From Pseudomonas sp. CFBP13508 (GTDB taxonomy: Bacteria > Pseudomonadota > Gammaproteobacteria > Pseudomonadales > Pseudomonadaceae), in NCBI RefSeq assembly GCF_005233515.1, contig NZ_QFZZ01000012.1, positions 1 to 64,000 of the forward strand: a stretch of 64,000 nt of DNA, read 5' to 3'. Each line of letters opens with the position of its first letter. Within the stretch, counting starts at the first letter, position 1. Below the pieces are notes generated by a model. That model ran no database searches. It saw only the letters and a program-made list of their open reading frames with translations, and was not told where the DNA came from. A program made the translations under genes and the position numbers. Positions 25,169-33,771 of the stretch are shown here, one piece after another.

Positions 25169-25914
25169 TAGCTTGCTCCGTGGCCGCTGAATACTTTGAA
25201 GGGGGTTTTCAACAGAATCTTCAGATCAAGCAGAAGGCTCTGCTCGGCGATGTAGCTGAGGTCCAACTCAACGCGCTGGTCGAAGTCGATGTTGCTGCGT
25301 CCGGAGATCTGCCACAGACCGGTCATGCCGGGGTAGATCGCCAGACGCGCGAGGTGATTGTCCTTGTAGCGGTAAGCGTTGAACGAGGTCGGGCGAGGGC
25401 CGACCAGGCGCATGTCGCCGGTCACCACGTTGATCAGGTTGGGCAGCTCATCGAGGCTGGTGCGCCGCAGAAAACTGCCGATGCCGGTGACGCGCGGGTC
25501 CTTGTCGATCTTGAAGTCGATGGCGTCGGCCCCGTGTTTGTTCAGGTGGCGCAGCGACTCCTTGAGTTCTTCGGCGTTGCTGACCATGGTGCGGAACTTG
25601 AACATGCCGAACTTGCGCCCGCGATAACCGGTGCGTTTCTGCACGAACAGCACCGGCCCCGGGCTGGTCAACTTGATCGTCAGTGCCAGGCCCAACAGCA
25701 CGGGCGAGAACAGCAGCAGAATCGTCAGCGCACCGAGGCAGGCGACCACCCGGTTGGTCCGCGACAGCTGCCATGGGCGGCCGCCATCGCGGCCGCTGAG
25801 CCAGCCGCGACCCTGACGGTGGATCGCTGCGTCGAGGCGCATGCGATGTTCCGGGTCGACGCGCTTGTCAGGGCGCATCTGTGCAATCGACACACTTCTT
25901 TCATGTCCAGTCAT
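25168..25914 (-). CDS. Initiating sugar-phosphate transferase (WcaJ/PssA-like PGT)
   Basis: A 248-residue monotopic phosphoglycosyl transferase. One hydrophobic segment at about residues 58-82 forms the re-entrant helix; the catalytic domain follows with KRTGYRGRKFGMFKFRTM near 95, the DE dyad-containing RTSLDELPNLINVVTGDMRLVGPRP (catalytic Asp-Glu near 155) and YPGMTGLWQISGRS near 200. It lacks the N-terminal four-helix domain of full-length WbaP. The ATG at 25914 follows GGAGGACGCC. It starts the repeat unit by transferring a sugar-1-phosphate, probably glucose- or galactose-type, to undecaprenyl phosphate. Confidence 0.92.
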   Translation of the reverse strand: MTGHERSVSIAQMRPDKRVDPEHRMRLDAAIHRQGRGWLSGRDGGRPWQLSRTNRVVACLGALTILLLFSPVLLGLALTIKLTSPGPVLFVQKRTGYRGRKFGMFKFRTMVSNAEELKESLRHLNKHGADAIDFKIDKDPRVTGIGSFLRRTSLDELPNLINVVTGDMRLVGPRPTSFNAYRYKDNHLARLAIYPGMTGLWQISGRSNIDFDQRVELDLSYIAEQSLLLDLKILLKTPFKVFSGHGAS

Positions 25915-25928
25915 GGCGTCCTCCGCAT

Positions 25929-26963
25929 TCAATCAGCCGCAAGCGGCGCACGGGCAGTGGGGTAGTAGTCGCGGAACCAGGCGATGAAGCGGCCCAGTCC
26001 TTCATCCAGTTCTATCCGGGGCTGGAATCCGGTGGCCTCGGCCAGATCGCTGGCTTCGGCGCAGGTGTTGAGCACGTCGCCCGGTTGCAGCGGCAGCAGC
26101 TCGACAATGGCTTTGCGATCGAGGTGTTTTTCCATCAGCGCGAGGTAGGTTTTCAGCGCGACGGGTTGCTGCCCGCCGATGTTGAACAGGCGCCACGGCG
26201 CCATGCTGCTGGCCGGATCGGGCTGTTCGCGATCCCACTGCGGATTGGCTTGCGGTGGCTGATCGATCAGGCGCGCGATGCTTTCGATGATGTCGTCGAT
26301 GTAGGTGAAGTCGCGCTGGTGCTCGCCGTAATTGAACAGCTTCAGCGGCTCGCCTTCGCTGATCGCCCGGGCGAACTGGATCGGCGACATGTCCGGCCGG
26401 CCCCAAGGTCCGTACACGGTGAAAAAACGCAGGCCGGTGCAGGGAATGCCGAACAGATGGCTGTAGCTGTGCGCCATCAGCTCGTTGGCTTTCTTGGTTG
26501 CGGCGTACAGCGACAGCGGATGGTTGACGCCATCCTTGACTGAGTAAGGCGTGTGCTGATTGGCGCCGTAAACCGAACTCGACGAGGCGTAGATCAAATG
26601 CTCGACCGGGTGATGCCGGCAGCTCTCGAGAATGTTCAGGAAACCGTTGAGGTTGCTGTCCAGATACGCCCGTGGATTGTCCAGTGAATAACGCACCCCG
26701 GCCTGCGCGGCCAGATGAATCACCACTTGCGGCTGCTCGCGGGCAAACAATGCGTCGATCGCCGAAGCGTGGGCCAGATCCACCGTGGCCAGCGGAAAAT
26801 CGCCGACCTGCTCGCGCACCCACTGCACGCGATCGTGCTTGAGCTGCGGGTCGTAGTAGTGATTGAAATTGTCCAGGCCGACCACCGAATGCCCGTCGCG
26901 CAGCAAGCGCAGGACGCAATGGGCACCAATGAAACCGGCGGCACCGGTCACCAGAATCTTCAT
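25929..26963 (-). CDS. UDP-glucuronate 4-epimerase-like SDR enzyme
   Basis: A 344-residue extended short-chain dehydrogenase. GxxGxxG is seen as VTGAAGFIGAHC near residue 6, and the catalytic YxxxK as SLYAATKKANE near 150, followed by TGLRFFTVYGPWGRPDM, the signature of the GlcA epimerase/WbpP-like clade. With Ugd directly upstream, the expected reaction is UDP-GlcA to UDP-GalA. A dehydratase or decarboxylase function is less likely from length. It overlaps ugd by 4 nt and is 14 nt before the sugar transferase. Confidence 0.87.
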   Translation of the reverse strand: MKILVTGAAGFIGAHCVLRLLRDGHSVVGLDNFNHYYDPQLKHDRVQWVREQVGDFPLATVDLAHASAIDALFAREQPQVVIHLAAQAGVRYSLDNPRAYLDSNLNGFLNILESCRHHPVEHLIYASSSSVYGANQHTPYSVKDGVNHPLSLYAATKKANELMAHSYSHLFGIPCTGLRFFTVYGPWGRPDMSPIQFARAISEGEPLKLFNYGEHQRDFTYIDDIIESIARLIDQPPQANPQWDREQPDPASSMAPWRLFNIGGQQPVALKTYLALMEKHLDRKAIVELLPLQPGDVLNTCAEASDLAEATGFQPRIELDEGLGRFIAWFRDYYPTARAPLAAD

Positions 26964-28312
26964 GGCCGCAGCCCCTCAGGGGCGATGTGGCGCAGACCGA
27001 TACCGCTGTAGTGCAGGCCGGCGGCGGCAACCTGTTCCGGGTTGTACAGGTTGCGGCCATCGATGATCACCTTCGACCGCAGCTTCTCGGCGAGCAGTTC
27101 GAAATCGACCACGCGGAAGTTTTTCCACTCGGTGCAGATCACCAGCGCGTCGGCGTCTTCGAGGGTGTCGTCGCGGGTGGCGCACAGGTGCAGGTCGTTG
27201 CGGTAGCCGTAAATGCGCCGGCACTCGGACATGGCTTCCGGATCGTAGGCCTGCACGCTGGCGCCTTCGGCCCACAATGCATCCATCAGATAACGGCTGG
27301 GGGCTTCGCGCATGTCGTCGGTGTTCGGTTTGAACGCCAAGCCCCAGACCGCAATGGATTTGCCGGCCAGGCCCTGGGGAAACTGCGCGCGCAATTTGCT
27401 GAACAGGATGTGTCGCTGGCTGTCGTTGACGTCGGTGACGCTGCGCAGCAGTTTCAACGGCATGCCGTTGTGTTCGGCGGTGTGCAGCAAGGCACGCAGA
27501 TCCTTGGGAAAGCACGAGCCACCGAAGCCGCAGCCCGGATAAATGAAGTGGTAGCCGATGCGCGGGTCGGAGCCGATGCCTTTGCGCACCGCTTCGATGT
27601 CGGCGCCGAGCAGTTCGGTGAGGTTGGCCAGTTCGTTCATGAAACTGATGCGGGTGGCGAGCATTGCGTTGGCCGCGTACTTGGTCAGCTCGGCGCTGCG
27701 ATTGTCCATGAACATCAGTTTTTCGTGGTTGCGACAGAACGGCGCGTACAGCTCGCTCATCTGCTCGCGGGCAGCGTCGTCGCGGGTGCCGATGATGATC
27801 CGGTCCGGGCGCATGCAGTCGGCGAGGGCGCTGCCTTCCTTGAGAAATTCCGGATTGGATACCACGCGCACCTGCAACTCGGTTTTGCCGCGCAACAGCA
27901 ATTCGCTGGTGGCCGTGGCCAGAACCTGGTCGGCGGTCCCGACCGGCACCGTGGATTTGATGATCAACGTGCGATCAGCCTCCATCAGGCCGGCAATCTG
28001 CCGGGCGACGTTGAGCACATGGCTGAGGTCGGCGGAGCCATCCTCGTCCGCCGGGGTGCCGACGGCGATGAAAATCAGCTCGGCGTGGGTTACCGCATCG
28101 CTGGCCTGGGTACTGAACGATAGACGCCCGGCCTTGATGTTTTCTTCAAGTGTCGCGGACAGGCCTGGCTCACTGATTGGCGGCACCGCTTGTTGCAGTT
28201 GTTTGATCTTGTTCGGGTCAATATCAATGCATAAAACCCGATGGCCGACATCGGCAAGTGCAGCGGCTTGTATAAGTCCGACATAGCCAGTGCCAAATAC
28301 GCTCACGTCCAT
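26960..28312 (-). CDS. ugd: UDP-glucose 6-dehydrogenase
   Basis: A 450-residue enzyme, usual size for bacterial Ugd. The NAD-binding site is VFGTGYVGLIQAA near residue 5; NPEFLKEGSA near 157 and the catalytic Cys in GFGGSCFPKDLRAL near 258 are diagnostic, and LAFKPNTDDMREAPS near 325 is typical of the C-terminal domain. It oxidises UDP-glucose to UDP-glucuronate with two NAD+. It is the first gene of the sixteen-gene exopolysaccharide operon. Confidence 0.95.
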   Translation of the reverse strand: MDVSVFGTGYVGLIQAAALADVGHRVLCIDIDPNKIKQLQQAVPPISEPGLSATLEENIKAGRLSFSTQASDAVTHAELIFIAVGTPADEDGSADLSHVLNVARQIAGLMEADRTLIIKSTVPVGTADQVLATATSELLLRGKTELQVRVVSNPEFLKEGSALADCMRPDRIIIGTRDDAAREQMSELYAPFCRNHEKLMFMDNRSAELTKYAANAMLATRISFMNELANLTELLGADIEAVRKGIGSDPRIGYHFIYPGCGFGGSCFPKDLRALLHTAEHNGMPLKLLRSVTDVNDSQRHILFSKLRAQFPQGLAGKSIAVWGLAFKPNTDDMREAPSRYLMDALWAEGASVQAYDPEAMSECRRIYGYRNDLHLCATRDDTLEDADALVICTEWKNFRVVDFELLAEKLRSKVIIDGRNLYNPEQVAAAGLHYSGIGLRHIAPEGLRP

Positions 28313-28700
28313 CTACGCACCTCAATAAAACCAGAAAAGTTAACTACGGAATGAGATTGTTAAAGGGGTATAGCGCAGGGTTGGAAAAGCGTGTCAGCAA
28401 AATGACATGTTGCGCAGGTATAACACTTGAGACGTTTTTGGCGATTGGCTATCAAGTCATTGCTGCGATTGAAATTGTTGTTTTTTTACAGATTTGTTCA
28501 GATTTAAAGTAAGCGACAAGCGGTCGAAAGTATTGGTTTTAAAGGCTTTTAGCGATTTGGTGTGTCAGATTTGAGGCACCGTTTTTTTGACGCTTAATCC
28601 GGCTATCAGTCAATTCTTGCGCTTTTGAGGCCGAGTGCTAGTGTCAGGTTCTGACCGACAAAGCTTTGACATCCCGCCCTTTCGCACGCCCGGTATCGCC
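28313..28700. promoter_or_regulatory. AT-rich divergent promoter region of the EPS operon
   Basis: A 388-bp gap between ugd (minus strand) and the sulfatase-like gene (plus strand), clearly richer in A and T than the coding DNA around it. On the minus strand a possible sigma-70 pair is CTGACA (complement of 28392-28397) and TATACC (complement of 28367-28372) with 19-nt spacing, about 55-80 nt before the ugd ATG. No sigma-54 GG-N10-GC box was convincing. The length leaves room for several regulator sites. The pair is a weak match and is offered only as a candidate. Confidence 0.4.
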
Positions 28701-30398
28701 ATGTTCCGATATGCCAAAGAACTGCTCTTAGTTGCCTTTTTGCTGTTGTATTCCGACTATTACCTGGAGCGGTTAAATGCTATCGGGTGGGGTTTCAATG
28801 CACTTGTTTTTGGCGCGATGTTTTTGGCGCTTACTTTAGCGCTATATCTGGCTGCCTATATAAGGCAGGCTCTTGTTCGACATGCATTCGCATTAACGCT
28901 GTTTGCTGCTGCGGTTTTTTTTGATGTCTACACCCGGGTCACCGCGGATTACTTGAGGTATAGCGATTTTGTCTCGCTGGTGTATTCGGGTGGGTTCATT
29001 CAGGAAGCGGCGTATCAATACCGCGACGCGATTTTGCGCGCGGTGCTCAATAGCTTGCTGCTGTTGTTTGGCATCGGGCTCAAGCCGCGTCATGCGCTGG
29101 TCATACCGAACGCGTTGCGGGTCGCGGCACCCATCGCCGGCGTGTTGATGCTCAGCGCTCTACTGTTTTTACGCGCGGGAGAGGGCGCCCGGGGCCTGCC
29201 GATCATGTACACGCCTTTGGCCTACCTGAACCTTTTTGCCTATGAAGCGCTGCATGACACCGTAGGCCCGCGTGAACCAGTGACGCTCGCACGTGCCGCG
29301 CCTGCCGTCGGCCACGACATTGTGCTGATCATCGACGAAAGCATTTCCGGCAATTACCTCGACATCAACGCGCCGTTCGGCGTGCACAGCAACCTCAAAC
29401 AAGCGCCGGCCGGGGTCGATGTCTTCAACTTTGGCTACGCCGCGTCCATTGCCAATTGCAGCGCCGACACCAACGTCACCTTGCGCTATGGCGGCACCCG
29501 CGCCGACTACAGACGCATCAACAGCACGCAACCGTCGATCTGGCAGTACGCAAAAAAGGCCGGGCTCGGCACGGTGTACATCGACGCCCAGCGCACCGCC
29601 GGCAACCTGCAGAACCTGATGACCGCCGCCGAGAAAAACGACATCGACAGTTTCGTGCAATTCGACCAGACCAGCGTGCGCGACCGCGACATGGCGGCAG
29701 CGGCGAAGCTGATCGAACTGCTCAACGACCATCACGCCGAGCTGATCGTGATCAACAAGGTCGGCGCGCATTTTCCGGTGCATGACAAATACCCCGATGC
29801 GTTCATGGCTTACCGGCCAACACTGCCACGCGGGCAATTCACGGAAGTCGCCGACACTGGCGAACGCGCCGGTTTCAATGGCCAGCCGGATGACTGGGTG
29901 CTGTATCGCAACGCCTACAAGAACACGCTGTTGTGGAACGTCGGCGAGTTCTTCGCCAGGGTGTTTGCCCAGGCCAACCTGAACAACGCGCTGCTGATCT
30001 ACACCTCCGATCATGGCCAGGATCTGCACGAGCGCGGCAACCCGGGCTTGAATACCCATTGCGGTGGCGACCCGGTGGAAGAGGAGGGGCTGGTGCCGTT
30101 GGTGGTGATCCAGGGCCGTGGATTGCAGACGCCGGACTGGGCGGCGAATCTGCCGGTAAACAAGGACCGCTCCAGCCACTACAACATCTTCCCGACTCTG
30201 TTGCAGGTGATGGGTTATGACCTGGCGGGGATTGAAGCGGTATATGGCAAACCGCTGAGCGTGCCGACGGCGGATGAGTTCACCTTCAACTACCGCTTCA
30301 ATGCACGGTTGGGGGCCAAGCCTGAGTGGAAGCATATCGATCTGGGCAGCATCGTTACGCCTGAGCGGGCGCCGGCGAGTGTGGCTGCGGGGCAGTGA
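28701..30398 (+). CDS. Membrane-anchored sulfatase / phosphoethanolamine-transferase-like protein
   Basis: A 565-residue protein with about five helices in residues 1-175 and an alkaline-phosphatase-superfamily domain after that. VLIIDESISGNYLDI near residue 215 corresponds to the nucleophile region (Ser or Thr), NCSADTNVTLR near 255, INKVGAHFPVHDKYPDAF near 360 and YTSDHGQDLHERG near 445 with the metal Asp-His, then HCGG. This is the plan of EptA/OpgE-type transferases that decorate lipid A or glycans in the periplasm. The ATG at 28701 is chosen because a short cytoplasmic tail then a helix follow; GTG at 28635 with GAGG before it is possible. It is divergent from the EPS operon. Confidence 0.8.
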   Translation: MFRYAKELLLVAFLLLYSDYYLERLNAIGWGFNALVFGAMFLALTLALYLAAYIRQALVRHAFALTLFAAAVFFDVYTRVTADYLRYSDFVSLVYSGGFIQEAAYQYRDAILRAVLNSLLLLFGIGLKPRHALVIPNALRVAAPIAGVLMLSALLFLRAGEGARGLPIMYTPLAYLNLFAYEALHDTVGPREPVTLARAAPAVGHDIVLIIDESISGNYLDINAPFGVHSNLKQAPAGVDVFNFGYAASIANCSADTNVTLRYGGTRADYRRINSTQPSIWQYAKKAGLGTVYIDAQRTAGNLQNLMTAAEKNDIDSFVQFDQTSVRDRDMAAAAKLIELLNDHHAELIVINKVGAHFPVHDKYPDAFMAYRPTLPRGQFTEVADTGERAGFNGQPDDWVLYRNAYKNTLLWNVGEFFARVFAQANLNNALLIYTSDHGQDLHERGNPGLNTHCGGDPVEEEGLVPLVVIQGRGLQTPDWAANLPVNKDRSSHYNIFPTLLQVMGYDLAGIEAVYGKPLSVPTADEFTFNYRFNARLGAKPEWKHIDLGSIVTPERAPASVAAGQ

Positions 30399-30423
30399 GT
30401 TTCGGGTTGCTCGGGCGAGCCTC

Positions 30424-30486
30424 TTCGCGAGCAGGCTCGCTCCCACAGGGGATTGCATTCCAGGGTGGGAGCGAGCCTGCTCGCGA
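30424..30486. repeat. REPIN (REP doublet)
   Basis: Inverted REP arms with spacer AGGGGATTGCATTCCAGG, located between two convergent genes (the sulfatase-like gene and the AraC-family gene). It probably serves as a shared 3' hairpin. Confidence 0.9.
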
Positions 30487-30512
30487 ACAAGTCGGGTCAG
30501 GCTGCGACAGTC

Positions 30513-31532
30513 TCAACCCTTGTTGAACCGCGCCCGATACTCCCCAGGCGCGCAGCCCAGCCAGCGCGCGAAAGCCCGATTGAATCCCTGCACATCGCTG
30601 TAACCCAACCGATCCGCCACTTCGACCAGCTCCAGCGCCCCGGACTGCAACAGGTCCTCGGCCCGATAGCGCCGATGCTCATCGAGCAGTTCGCTGAAAG
30701 TCCAGCCCAACGCCTTCAAACGCCTTGCCGCCGTGCGCTCGAGCACATGCTGCGCGGCGCAGAATTGTGGCCAGTCCGCCGTCGCCAGATCTTCGATCAG
30801 ATAATCGCTGAGCTGTCCGAGCAGAGTCGACTCGCTGTGACGGCGAGTCTGTTCCAGCAGATCGACAAGCGTTGTTTCCAATGCCGGATTGCCCGGTGTC
30901 AACGGCATCACGAACAGCTGCGGATCCAGATAAATCGCCGCCCATGACCGCTCTGCGCTCACCGGGGTGCGCAATGCCGATTGATGCTGCTCGCGGCTTG
31001 CCGATGCCAGTGCCACACCCAGCACCGGATCACCGGGCACGCCGCTGGCGAGCAACTTGCGTCGCACCAGGCTGCACAGGCTGACGAGGATGTAATCGGT
31101 CAGCGCCGCCGGAGCATCAAGACTCCCGGCTTCGACCAGACGCAGTGTTACGCCGTCATCTTGACGCAGGATTTGCACATGGAAATGTCCGTTGAAAAAC
31201 GCAAAGTACTCGGCGAAAAACTCACAGGCACGTTCCAGCGACACGGCGACATCGAACAGATAGGTCAGTCCATTGGTGGCCGTCGAAACGAAGCGTTCAC
31301 CCGCCGCCAGACCGATCGACGGGTCTGCGCTCTGCTCTACGGCAAAAGCCCAGAAGCGCCGCGACATCAGCAGCGGCATGCGCGTGAACGGCGTGCGCAG
31401 ATCGAACAGGCTGCGGCGCAGTTGTGCTTCGATTGCGCCTTGGCTGATGCCGCGCGCGAGCAATTCTTCAATGGCCGGCAGCAAGGTCGGCGCGTAAAAA
31501 GCGTTGACGGATTGCGGATGGGTTTTGCTCAT
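30513..31532 (-). CDS. AraC-family regulator (OruR/ArgR-like, Arabinose_bd type)
   Basis: A 339-residue protein with an N-terminal ligand domain of the AraC 'Arabinose_bd' (PF12625) group (residues 12-200; PLLMSRRFWAFAVEQSADPSIGLAAGERF) and a C-terminal AraC DNA-binding domain (residues 240-335; LERTAARRLKALGWTFSELLDEHRRYRAEDLL, and VADRLGYSDVQGFNRAFARWLGCAPGEYR). It overlaps the LysR gene upstream by 4 nt, so the two regulators are co-transcribed. The target genes are unknown; the divergent AraC gene at 32571 has the same domain plan. Confidence 0.88.
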   Translation of the reverse strand: MSKTHPQSVNAFYAPTLLPAIEELLARGISQGAIEAQLRRSLFDLRTPFTRMPLLMSRRFWAFAVEQSADPSIGLAAGERFVSTATNGLTYLFDVAVSLERACEFFAEYFAFFNGHFHVQILRQDDGVTLRLVEAGSLDAPAALTDYILVSLCSLVRRKLLASGVPGDPVLGVALASASREQHQSALRTPVSAERSWAAIYLDPQLFVMPLTPGNPALETTLVDLLEQTRRHSESTLLGQLSDYLIEDLATADWPQFCAAQHVLERTAARRLKALGWTFSELLDEHRRYRAEDLLQSGALELVEVADRLGYSDVQGFNRAFARWLGCAPGEYRARFNKG

Positions 31533-32473
31533 GTTGTGTGCGCGTCTCCCGTCGCTCCGTTAGCCGCCAGCAACCGCTGATCGACGCTGAGGATCGCTTC
31601 GATCATCGCCCGCGCGGCCGGCGTCAGGGTATAGCCGGCGCGGCTGACGATGCCGTAACCCAGTTGCAGAGCCGGCTCGTCGTGGGGAACGTCGATAAAG
31701 TCGAGCAACTCGATCAGGCCTGCGTCGAGCTGCTCACGCAAGGCCTCCAGCGTCGCCAGCCCCACCGCGTCTGAGCGCAGCACCACACGCTGGATCGCGT
31801 CAAATTGCGCGCACTCGACGCTCGGGGTGAAGTCGGATTCCCCGAGGATATCGGCGAGCACCTTGCGAATCATCGGTGGAATGCGTGTGCCGACGATCGG
31901 GTAGTCGAGCAGGGCGCGCAAGCGCAGGTCTCGTTGCGCGAGGAGCGGATGGCCGGCGCGACAGAAAAACCGTCCCGGCCGCGTGCGCAGCAGGTGCACC
32001 TGATACTGTGGATCGCTGACAAAGTGCCGCGCGTCCGCGACGAAAAACTCGATCTGCTGCTCGCGCAACCACAACGTCAATTGCTGCCAGTCGCCCTGAT
32101 GAAACCGCGTGCGAATTGCCGGGTGCGCCTGAATGAAATCGGCCAGCGCTTCCGGCACCAGCACCTGTGCCGGATACGGACCGCAACCGAATTGCAGTTC
32201 GCCGCCGGTGAGGCCGTTGTATTGCGTCAATTCGTTGTGCAGCGCCTGACTGCCAGCGAGCAGGCGCCGCGCATGTTGCAGCACCAGTTGGCCTTGCCCG
32301 GTCAGGCGAAATTCACGGCTGCTGCGCTCGACCAGCTCACAGTCAAGGTCGCGCTCAAGCGTCTGGATGCTGCGGCTGAACGCCGGTTGGCTCAAATTGA
32401 TCGCCTCGGCGGCGCGACCGAAGTTGCGGTAATCAGCGAGGGCGACCAAGTGGCGAAGCTGGCGAAGATCCAT
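31529..32473 (-). CDS. LysR-family transcriptional regulator
   Basis: A 314-residue LysR protein with the N-terminal helix-turn-helix (MDLRQLRHLVALADYRNFGRAAEAINLSQPAFSRS-type start, split by family pattern) and an effector domain from about 90. AGGAG lies 7 nt before the ATG at 32473 and 4 nt before the adjacent ATG at 32476; the former has better spacing. The open frame runs a further 30 codons upstream without support. It is the first gene of a LysR-AraC regulator pair and is divergent from a second AraC gene. A ligand cannot be predicted. Confidence 0.87.
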   Translation of the reverse strand: MDLRQLRHLVALADYRNFGRAAEAINLSQPAFSRSIQTLERDLDCELVERSSREFRLTGQGQLVLQHARRLLAGSQALHNELTQYNGLTGGELQFGCGPYPAQVLVPEALADFIQAHPAIRTRFHQGDWQQLTLWLREQQIEFFVADARHFVSDPQYQVHLLRTRPGRFFCRAGHPLLAQRDLRLRALLDYPIVGTRIPPMIRKVLADILGESDFTPSVECAQFDAIQRVVLRSDAVGLATLEALREQLDAGLIELLDFIDVPHDEPALQLGYGIVSRAGYTLTPAARAMIEAILSVDQRLLAANGATGDAHTT

Positions 32474-32570
32474 CATGCGTCTCCTGCATTTTGCGGATAC
32501 TTTTAATGCATTGGATCGATAGCACGTCCGCTGGCATAAGTACACGCCTGTTCTTCGATGGCGCGCCTTC

Positions 32571-33422
32571 ATGTCTCAGTCTCTGTTCGCCTCCAGCGCG
32601 TTTACCCGCACGATTCTCGCGCATGCTCGCCAGTCCGGACTGTGCCCGCAACGCTTGATGGCGCGGGTGGGGATCTGCCCGTCAGTGCTCGCCGGGCAGC
32701 ATCAATTGATCGCCGCACAAGCGGTTGAACAGTTGTGGCGTGAGTGTGAATGGTCAGGGGTAGCGCCGACGTTTGGCTGTGAACTGGCCGACGGGATGGC
32801 GACCGATTGCCTGCAAGGGCTGAATATCCTGCTCGACTCGGCGGCGACCTTGCGCGCCAGCCTGCAGTGCTTCATCGACTGCTTGCCGCAGGTGATCAAC
32901 TACGTCGCGGTGGAGTTGGTCGAGGCGGGCGAATTGGCTCATATACACCTGCGTTCGCCGCAGGGGCAGCTGCATCATTTCGCTCTGGACGCGGCGGCGA
33001 TAACGCTGGTGCGCAATATTGCCCGTCGATTGGGCAGGGCGCCCGGAGACCTCTTCGTGAGTGTGAGTCTGCGCCCGGCGCAAATGGCCGGTGGCTGGCT
33101 GCGTGAAGTGGGCATTGCGGTGGAGCGGGGCGAGCAGCTGTGCCTGACCTTGCCGCGATATAGCCTCGATCAGGCCTTGCTGGGCGCCAACCCGTTTCTG
33201 CACCAGAGCATGCTGCGTCACTGGCACGCTGAAACCTGCATACCAGCACGCCAGGATAATCTGACAATGGCGCGGCACTGGCTGACGGCGGGCGACCAAC
33301 CGATCGAGCGGATCGCCGAGCGGCTGGGGTATCGCCAGCCGAGCAACTTTATCCGCGCGTTTCGTAAACAGTTCGGGATTACGCCGAAGCAGTTTCGGCT
33401 CAGTTCGGGGCAGGTTTGTTGA
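32571..33422 (+). CDS. AraC-family regulator
   Basis: A 283-residue AraC protein, shorter than the one at 30513-31532 by about 55 residues. The N-terminal domain (residues 15-190) has the Arabinose_bd pattern (LMARVGICPSVLAG, QLWRECEWSGVAPTFGCELADGM). The DNA-binding domain is compact: MARHWLTAGDQPIERIAERLGYRQPSNFIRAFRKQFGITPKQFR near residues 235-278, showing mainly the second helix-turn-helix; the first is short, which may mean weak monomer DNA binding. It is followed by repeats and then the convergent alkylsulfatase gene, so it is a candidate regulator of local catabolism, though unproven. Confidence 0.86.
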   Translation: MSQSLFASSAFTRTILAHARQSGLCPQRLMARVGICPSVLAGQHQLIAAQAVEQLWRECEWSGVAPTFGCELADGMATDCLQGLNILLDSAATLRASLQCFIDCLPQVINYVAVELVEAGELAHIHLRSPQGQLHHFALDAAAITLVRNIARRLGRAPGDLFVSVSLRPAQMAGGWLREVGIAVERGEQLCLTLPRYSLDQALLGANPFLHQSMLRHWHAETCIPARQDNLTMARHWLTAGDQPIERIAERLGYRQPSNFIRAFRKQFGITPKQFRLSSGQVC

Positions 33423-33473
33423 TCATGTCTGGATTGAGGTGATTGGTCGTTGTTTGTTGTGTCAGCGAGATTC

Positions 33474-33768
33474 CCCCCTCACCCCAGCCCTCTCCCCCCA
33501 AGGGGGGCGAGGGGGAAAGGGAGCGGATCTGCGTGTTGTTCAATATCTGCATTCACCCCCAGTATCCCAAGTCTGCGTATATCCCACATCCACCACGGTC
33601 AGTCCCCTCTCCCTCCAGGGTTAGGGTGAGGGGCTTTTGAATCAAAAGAGCCGATCTGCATGTTGTTCAAATTTGCATTCAACTCGTTATCCCACGTCGG
33701 CGTATCTCGTACATGCAACTCGGTCGGTCCCCTCTCCCTCCGGGAGAGGGCTAGGGTGAGGGGCTTTT
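33474..33768. repeat. Two adjacent CCCTCACCCTA-family elements (one complete, one lacking its left arm)
   Basis: The complete copy spans 33474-33638 with inverted outer arms. The second spans 33649-33768 and starts inside the core (GCCGATCTGCATGTTGTTCAA) and ends with its right arm. The cores share GCGGATCTGC/GCCGATCTGC, TTGTTCAA, TGCATTCA and GTCGGCGTAT/GTCTGCGTAT. The block fills the 349 bp between the AraC gene and the alkylsulfatase gene. It has no other feature. Confidence 0.8.
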
Positions 33769-33771
33769 GAC

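Noticed and set aside
28313..28634. A sigma-54 (-24/-12) promoter for the EPS operon
   Set aside because: No GG-N10-GC pair with adequate flanking consensus was found on the minus strand; only a weak sigma-70-like pair remains.
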